DNA of 18,591 nt, from contig CASBHZ010000057.1 in assembly GCA_949123685.1 (NCBI GenBank), positions 1 through 18,591 of the forward strand. The letters run 5' to 3'. Shown here in pieces: positions 14,885 to 18,591 of this stretch. The stretch is from an uncultured Bacteroidales bacterium. Lineage in GTDB: Bacteria > Bacteroidota > Bacteroidia > Bacteroidales > Muribaculaceae. The notes beneath the pieces were generated by a model that made no database searches, had not been told where the DNA came from, and worked only from the letters and a program-made list of their open reading frames with translations. A program made the position numbers and the translations under genes. How positions within the stretch are numbered: the stretch's first letter is position 1; each line of letters opens with the position of its first letter.

Positions 14885-15327
14885 TTCTGGGTTGCAGGGG
14901 CTTTAGCACGGGTTGCAAGCACCATTTTCAGATTCTGGCGAGCTGCCATGTCAAGTATTCCTACCACTTTACCATAGTCGACAAGGCTGTCGGCATATAA
15001 GGCAATCGAGCGTAAAGAGTCTTTCTGCTGTATCGCCGCGAGCCTGACTGACAGTTCATCAAGGGTGATAGATACAGGAGATGAAAGGGTCTGAGTGGAA
15101 TCATTGCGGTCTTCTACCAGATATATTGTTTTGTCTGCATCTATGTAGACTTCGGTGACAGGCTTAAGCGATGTCTGTTCGCTGCTTTGAGGCAGATTGA
15201 CGTCGATTGCCGCAGGGAAGATTATCGTGGAGGTTACCATGAAGAATATGAGCAGAAGGAATATCACGTCTGTCATAGAAGACATGGAAAAAGTCTCCAT
15301 AGATTGAAAATTGCGTTTTAGTGCCAT
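14881..15327 (-). CDS. exbD: Biopolymer transport protein ExbD/TolR
   Basis: Small inner-membrane subunit of the proton-driven ExbB-ExbD motor. Seen: a single N-terminal membrane helix (about 20-38) in SSMTDVIFLLLIFFMVTS, with Asp20 at the position of the family's essential proton-carrying aspartate (Asp25 in E. coli ExbD), then a periplasmic domain to residue 148. Length is normal. It starts 6 bp after exbB and overlaps tonB by four bases, so all three are probably one transcription unit. ExbD and TolR cannot be separated by sequence alone; the adjacent TonB-type gene favours ExbD. Confidence 0.9.
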   Translation of the reverse strand: MALKRNFQSMETFSMSSMTDVIFLLLIFFMVTSTIIFPAAIDVNLPQSSEQTSLKPVTEVYIDADKTIYLVEDRNDSTQTLSSPVSITLDELSVRLAAIQQKDSLRSIALYADSLVDYGKVVGILDMAARQNLKMVLATRAKAPATQK

Positions 15328-15333
15328 AGCGGA

Positions 15334-15966
15334 TCAGGAGACAGGTTCGTTTAGAAGGTCCATAAATTCCATAGTTTTCGTTTCAAGGGAATTCATGACC
15401 CTGTTGACTCTGGCTACGAGGTAGTTGTATGCGAAAAGGGCGATGATACCTACCACCAGACCGGCAACGGTGGTTACGAGTGCCTGATATATACCACTCG
15501 AAAGCACGGTTATGTTGGCAGATGTTCCGGCGTTTGCAAGTGAGAAGAATGCCTGGATCATACCTGTTACAGTTCCGAGGAATCCGAGCATCGGCGCTCC
15601 TGCGGCAGTTGTTGATAGCCAAGGGAAACCTTTGCCGAGCTGTGCAACTTCAATGTTGCCTGTGTTTTCGATTGCAACGAGCACATCGTTCATCGGACGT
15701 CCGATGCGGGAGAGTCCTTTCTGGATCAGTCGCGCATAAGGGGTGTCTGTTCTTTTGCACAGATTGAACGCAGAGTCAATGTCGCCTTCGTGAACGTAAT
15801 CGCGAATGCGGTTCATGAACGAGCTGTCTTCTTTTGATGCACGGTGTATGGCAATGGATCGTTCGGTGAAGACATAGATTGTGAAGATCAAGAGGATGGC
15901 GAGAGGGATCATAATATAGCCGCCATCCATAACAAGCGACCAGAATGAAAGAGTTGACTGGGTCAT
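15334..15966 (-). CDS. exbB: MotA/TolQ/ExbB proton channel family protein
   Basis: Inner-membrane motor/stator subunit that works with ExbD. Seen: 210 aa with three predicted membrane segments (about 16-34, 118-142 and 158-183), a cytoplasmic loop between the first two, and the conserved core PMLGFLGTVTGMIQAF (125-140) followed by a second conserved helix (IYQALVTTVAGLVVG). It lacks the long periplasmic N-terminus of some ExbB proteins. It lies 66 bp downstream of pdxJ and 6 bp upstream of exbD. No exact TAnnTTTG promoter match is present in the pdxJ-exbB gap (nearest is TAGTTTTA), so co-transcription with pdxJ is likely but unproven. Confidence 0.9.
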   Translation of the reverse strand: MTQSTLSFWSLVMDGGYIMIPLAILLIFTIYVFTERSIAIHRASKEDSSFMNRIRDYVHEGDIDSAFNLCKRTDTPYARLIQKGLSRIGRPMNDVLVAIENTGNIEVAQLGKGFPWLSTTAAGAPMLGFLGTVTGMIQAFFSLANAGTSANITVLSSGIYQALVTTVAGLVVGIIALFAYNYLVARVNRVMNSLETKTMEFMDLLNEPVS

Positions 15967-16032
15967 GATTTATTTAAATTTCTAAAACTAAACAATGCTC
16001 ATTATTAAGCGCGAAAGGAATCTTCATTCTAA

Positions 16033-16746
16033 TTATTTCAGGCATTCGAGATATTCGCGGATTGTCTTTTCGATGCCGAGATAAAGCGCATCGGATATTA
16101 TGGCGTGTCCGATGCTGACTTCATCGAGCAGTGGAAGGCTCTTGTGGAAGAAAGAAAGGTTCTGAAGGTTAAGGTCATGTCCTGCGTTGAGCCCGATGCC
16201 GCGTTTTAGCGCTTCGGAAGAGGCTTCCACAAACTTTGCCACTGCCAAGTCTGGATTTTCGGGATATTGGTCGGCATAAGGTTTTGTGTAAAGTTCAACC
16301 CTGTCAGCGCCTATACGCGCCGCTTCCTTGACTTGAGCGCAGTTTGCATCCACGAATATGGAGCTGCGTATTCCAGCTTGGCGGAGACGGGTCACGATTT
16401 CCGAAAGGAATGTGGAATTTTCAATCACGTTCCATCCCGCGTTTGACGTTAGTGCACCCGGTGCATCAGGAACCAGGGTCACTTGTTCCGGAGCGACTTC
16501 AATCACCATGCGCATGAAATCGTCGGTGGGGTAGCCCTCGATGTTAAATTCAGTAGTGACAACCTTGCGTAGGTCGTAGACATCCCGGCGAGTGATGTGA
16601 CGTTCGTCAGGTCTTGGATGCACCGTTATGCCTTGTGCCCCGAAGTGCTCACAGTCTATGGCGAATTTCACCACGTCAGGAATATTCTCACCTCTGGCAT
16701 TGCGTAAGGTTGCAACTTTGTTGATATTTACACTTAGACGCGTCAT
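16033..16746 (-). CDS. pdxJ: Pyridoxine 5'-phosphate synthase PdxJ
   Basis: Condenses 3-amino-2-oxopropyl phosphate with 1-deoxy-D-xylulose 5-phosphate to give pyridoxine 5'-phosphate (DXP-dependent vitamin B6 pathway, cytoplasm). Seen: 237 aa, the usual length; [16 protein letters not shown] at the N-terminus, HPRPDERHI (His43, Arg45, His50), Glu70 in [15 protein letters not shown] (His190), and [14 protein letters not shown] near the C-terminus, all family hallmarks in the right order for a TIM barrel. The ATG at 16746 gives the standard N-terminus. It is the first gene of the minus-strand cluster and diverges from the CBS-nadK pair across a 379-bp gap. Confidence 0.97.
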   Translation of the reverse strand: MTRLSVNINKVATLRNARGENIPDVVKFAIDCEHFGAQGITVHPRPDERHITRRDVYDLRKVVTTEFNIEGYPTDDFMRMVIEVAPEQVTLVPDAPGALTSNAGWNVIENSTFLSEIVTRLRQAGIRSSIFVDANCAQVKEAARIGADRVELYTKPYADQYPENPDLAVAKFVEASSEALKRGIGLNAGHDLNLQNLSFFHKSLPLLDEVSIGHAIISDALYLGIEKTIREYLECLK

Positions 16747-16834
16747 AAGTAATTGGTAAGTAGGTAATACTTATTTTATGAAATTGGCATATTATTTGTA
16801 ACTTTGTATTCGAACTTGCTTAAACAAGCTCGCG

Positions 16835-16854
16835 GGAAAGGAATTGTTCCTTCC
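16835..16854 (+). other. Strong hairpin in the pdxJ/CBS-gene intergenic region
   Basis: GGAAAGGAA (16835-16843) pairs with TTCCTTCC (16847-16854) around a TTG loop with one bulged A. It is capped outward by AACAAGC (16823-16829) pairing with GCTGTT (16857-16862). There is no U-tract, so it is not a standard terminator. It would lie in the 5' leader of the CBS-nadK transcript if the TAACTTTG at 16799-16806 is a real -7 element. Confidence 0.4.
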
Positions 16855-16909
16855 TTGCTGTTAAAACAATATAAGAAGAGGTGATGGTTTAGGTATATTT
16901 TGATTTTTA

Positions 16910-17024
16910 AGTAAGTGATCACTTACTCACTTTAAATTCAAACATGCTCTTTGCCAATTTCACAATTAAATAGTTTCGGGAAGTGAGGTGCCATTTACGA
17001 AAGATGAAAATGTTAAATCACTTC
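16910..17024. promoter_or_regulatory. Cluster of AAGTGA/TCACTT sites with an 18-bp palindrome
   Basis: Positions 16910-16927 form a perfect 18-bp palindrome made of AAGTGA and TCACTT back to back. Further copies lie at 16927-16932 (TCACTT), 16981-16986 (AAGTGA) and 17018-17023 (TCACTT). The last two lie within a 7-bp inverted repeat, GAAGTGA/TCACTTC. Five copies in about 115 bp of a divergent promoter region suggests an operator for a dimeric regulator. Nearby promoter-like matches are TAAATTTG on the minus strand (17031-17038, toward pdxJ) and TACTTTTA on the plus strand (17072-17079, one mismatch, toward the CBS gene); both lack a convincing -33. The rest of 16747-17125 contains no gene. 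Confidence 0.45.
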
Positions 17025-17125
17025 TGAATGCAAATTTAGGAAATTTTTCGGAAAAAGCATAGGGGTGTGTTTACTTTTAAACCGAATTGGCATCTCGTAA
17101 ACAGCTTCTAAATTATAATAGGGAT

Positions 17126-17632
17126 ATGATGATAGCTAAAGATATTATTGCCGCAGGGCAGAGGTGCGGACATATAAGTCCTTACCGGAATGTTGCCGGG
17201 GATATGCCGGTTGTAAATGTGCTCCCCCGTCTGCTTGACACTCCAGACCGTAGGTTAGGGGTAAAAGATGGCGGTCAGCTTGTGGGGATTATTGACGGCG
17301 ATTCCTTACTGGGAGGCATAGGGAGAATGATTGCCGCCCGTGATGACTGCAGCCTGATAACTCTGGAATGCGCTCCCGTAGATTATAGCGCTTCCCGAAT
17401 AGCCCATGCTGTAGAAGATACGGATACCCATTTGGTTGACTTATGGAGCGTACCCTCCGATGGAGGAAAGATGAGGGTTACTTTGCGGGTGAGACGGGAT
17501 GATCCGTCGGCAGTCGTGCATAGCCTTGAGCGCTACGGATATGAAGTGGTGTCGGTTTATGGTAATGATTATGGTGATTCGGAGATTGCCGCGTTGCGTC
17601 TGCTTGAATTGAAGACCTTGATGAATGTATGA
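17126..17632 (+). CDS. Small CBS/ACT-like domain protein preceding nadK
   Basis: Predicted cytoplasmic regulatory protein of 168 aa from the ATG at 17126 (ATG ATG ATA; the second Met is equally possible). The N-terminus MIAKDI resembles that of CBS-domain proteins found beside nadK in Bacteroidetes. Seen: a remnant CBS half-motif (DRRLGVKDGGQLVGIIDGDS), then an ACT-like beta-alpha-beta segment (from about SLITLECAPVDYSASRIAHA to VVHSLERYGYEVVSVYG). A full CBS pair has two repeats of about 60 residues, so the CBS portion is short and diverged. The frame stays open to a TTG at 17087, but the 13 extra codons look non-homologous. Its stop overlaps the nadK start by ATGA. A nucleotide-sensing role is inference. 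Confidence 0.7.
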   Translation: MMIAKDIIAAGQRCGHISPYRNVAGDMPVVNVLPRLLDTPDRRLGVKDGGQLVGIIDGDSLLGGIGRMIAARDDCSLITLECAPVDYSASRIAHAVEDTDTHLVDLWSVPSDGGKMRVTLRVRRDDPSAVVHSLERYGYEVVSVYGNDYGDSEIAALRLLELKTLMNV

Positions 17633-18498
17633 AAAGGTTAGCTGTTTTCGGGAATAATCATCAGGAAGGCTATCTCCCTTTGCTGAAAGATTTTTTGTGG
17701 TCGCTTGCCCGCCGTGAATTTGATGTTGCCTTGTCGGAGTGTTTTTGCACGTATCTTTCAGCCAACGGTGTCGATATTCCGGATAACATGCATGTGGTTT
17801 CATGTCTTCCGGAGGATACGGAGTGCGTGATAAGTATAGGAGGAGACGGCACTTTTTTGCGTGCCGCCCAGTGGGTGGGAAACAGGGAGATCCCTATACT
17901 TGGTATAAATACCGGTCATCTCGGCTTCTTGGCGAGTTATTCACTTGACGAGATGGACGAGCTGATGGATGTGTTGGCTGCGGATGAGGCGGTGGTGGAA
18001 CGCCGGTCGGTTCTTGAGATAGATTGTGCCGCTATGCCGGATGATTTCTGGCCTTATGCATTGAACGAGGTGGCTGTTCTGAGAGGCGAGACCGCATCTA
18101 TGGTTACGGTGCATGCGGAGGTTGACGGATACTTCCTTGCAGACTATATGGCGGATGGACTTGTTGTGGCGACGCCAACCGGCTCCACTGCCTATAACCT
18201 TTCTGTCGGGGGACCGATTTTGATGCCTACTTTAGAATGCGCAGTGTTATCTCCTATAGCACCGCATTCATTAACAATGAGGCCGCTTGTTGTAGACGGG
18301 GATTCTGAGATCCGGCTTACCACGAGTTCCAGGGTGGAGTATTCGCGGGTGAGCCTTGACGGAAGATATTTCATGATGGCTTGCGACAGGGATGAGCTTC
18401 GCATAAGGAAAGCTTCATTCTCGGTTATGGTGCTTCGCCGTCCGGATGCCAGCTTTGTCCGTGTGTTGAGGAATAAGTTGCTTTGGGGGAAGAGGTGA
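17629..18498 (+). CDS. nadK: NAD kinase
   Basis: Phosphorylates NAD to NADP with ATP (or polyphosphate); cytoplasmic. Seen: 289 aa, normal length; catalytic GGDG (71-74) in SIGGDGTFLRAA, NTGHLGFL (94-101), the NE motif (146-147) in ALNEVAV, and the glycine-rich conserved segment DGLVVATPTGSTAYNLSVGG (176-195). The C-terminal beta-rich half contains SPIAPHSLTMRPLVV, also typical. The ATG at 17629 overlaps the stop of the upstream CBS/ACT-like gene by four bases, so it is probably translationally coupled. It is followed at 18523 by a long perfect hairpin. Confidence 0.97.
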   Translation: MKRLAVFGNNHQEGYLPLLKDFLWSLARREFDVALSECFCTYLSANGVDIPDNMHVVSCLPEDTECVISIGGDGTFLRAAQWVGNREIPILGINTGHLGFLASYSLDEMDELMDVLAADEAVVERRSVLEIDCAAMPDDFWPYALNEVAVLRGETASMVTVHAEVDGYFLADYMADGLVVATPTGSTAYNLSVGGPILMPTLECAVLSPIAPHSLTMRPLVVDGDSEIRLTTSSRVEYSRVSLDGRYFMMACDRDELRIRKASFSVMVLRRPDASFVRVLRNKLLWGKR

Positions 18499-18522
18499 TG
18501 CATTAGTTAGCATGCAATAAGA

Positions 18523-18580
18523 TAACAACACATACGATAAAAGGACTGCCACGGCAGTCCTTTTATCGTATGTGTTGTTA
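18523..18580. terminator. 28-bp perfect inverted repeat downstream of nadK
   Basis: Positions 18523-18550 and 18553-18580 are perfect reverse complements (28 bp) separated by 2 nt, which would open into a 4-nt loop. The inner part (AAAAGGACTGCC / GGCAGTCCTTTT) is a standard A-stem-U terminator. The pairing continues about 16 bp beyond the A/T tracts on each side, which a terminator does not need. It lies 24 bp past the nadK stop. Confidence 0.75.
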
Positions 18581-18591
18581 ATCGCGTTTTT

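Noticed and set aside
16881..16892. AGGTG-ATG mini-frame in the pdxJ/CBS gap
   Set aside because: It encodes only Met-Val before a stop; nothing supports a gene or leader peptide.
17087..17125. TTG start giving the CBS-like protein 13 extra residues
   Set aside because: The ATG at 17126 or 17129 gives the family-like MIAKDI start and the extra codons look unrelated to it.

Overview
The window looks like chromosomal DNA of a gut-type Bacteroidales bacterium, most like Muribaculaceae or a near relative (inference; no search was run). The reasons are three secreted proteins with C-terminal sorting domains of the type IX secretion (T9SS) kind, promoter-like TTG-N20/21-TAnnTTTG elements, weak or absent Shine-Dalgarno sequences, and the pdxJ-exbB-exbD-tonB cluster facing a CBS-domain gene plus nadK, a neighbourhood I recall from Bacteroidetes. 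No tRNA, rRNA, CRISPR array, integrase or transposase was seen.

Layout. Positions 1-153 hold a 26-bp perfect hairpin downstream of miaB. miaB (minus) and an acetyl-CoA hydrolase/transferase family CoA-transferase (plus) diverge from a compact promoter region in which two -7-like elements face each other. A strong hairpin at 3216-3246 ends the CoA-transferase and the convergent gene behind it.

Positions 3279-14057 form an exported-protein island: a 1042-aa modular surface protein and a 745-aa subtilisin-family (S8) protease on the minus strand, and a 1534-aa modular adhesin-like protein on the plus strand. The protease and the 1534-aa protein diverge from an extremely A+T-rich segment (9151-9240, 7 G/C in 90 bases) with a good promoter match on each strand. 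The two modular proteins share a repeated unit of two different FnIII-like domains followed by a jelly-roll-like domain. A near-identical hairpin terminator (14084-14112) closes the island. Nearly all of the 366-bp gap between protease and 1042-aa protein is taken up by two long imperfect palindromes in opposite orientation. They share an 11+11-base apical core while their arms differ in sequence and still pair. This is the most unusual element in the window.

Positions 14138-16746 (minus) hold pdxJ, exbB, exbD and tonB, for vitamin B6 synthesis and an inner-membrane energy-transducing complex that could power outer-membrane transporters. The divergent unit holds a small degenerate CBS/ACT-like protein overlapping nadK by ATGA. 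The gap between them (16747-17125) carries a cluster of AAGTGA/TCACTT sites, including an 18-bp perfect palindrome. A 28-bp perfect inverted repeat follows nadK.

Working model (inference): the protease and adhesin-like proteins are exported across the outer membrane by a T9SS encoded elsewhere and may act together at the surface, with the protease possibly maturing the adhesins. The housekeeping genes around them are typical chromosomal genes.
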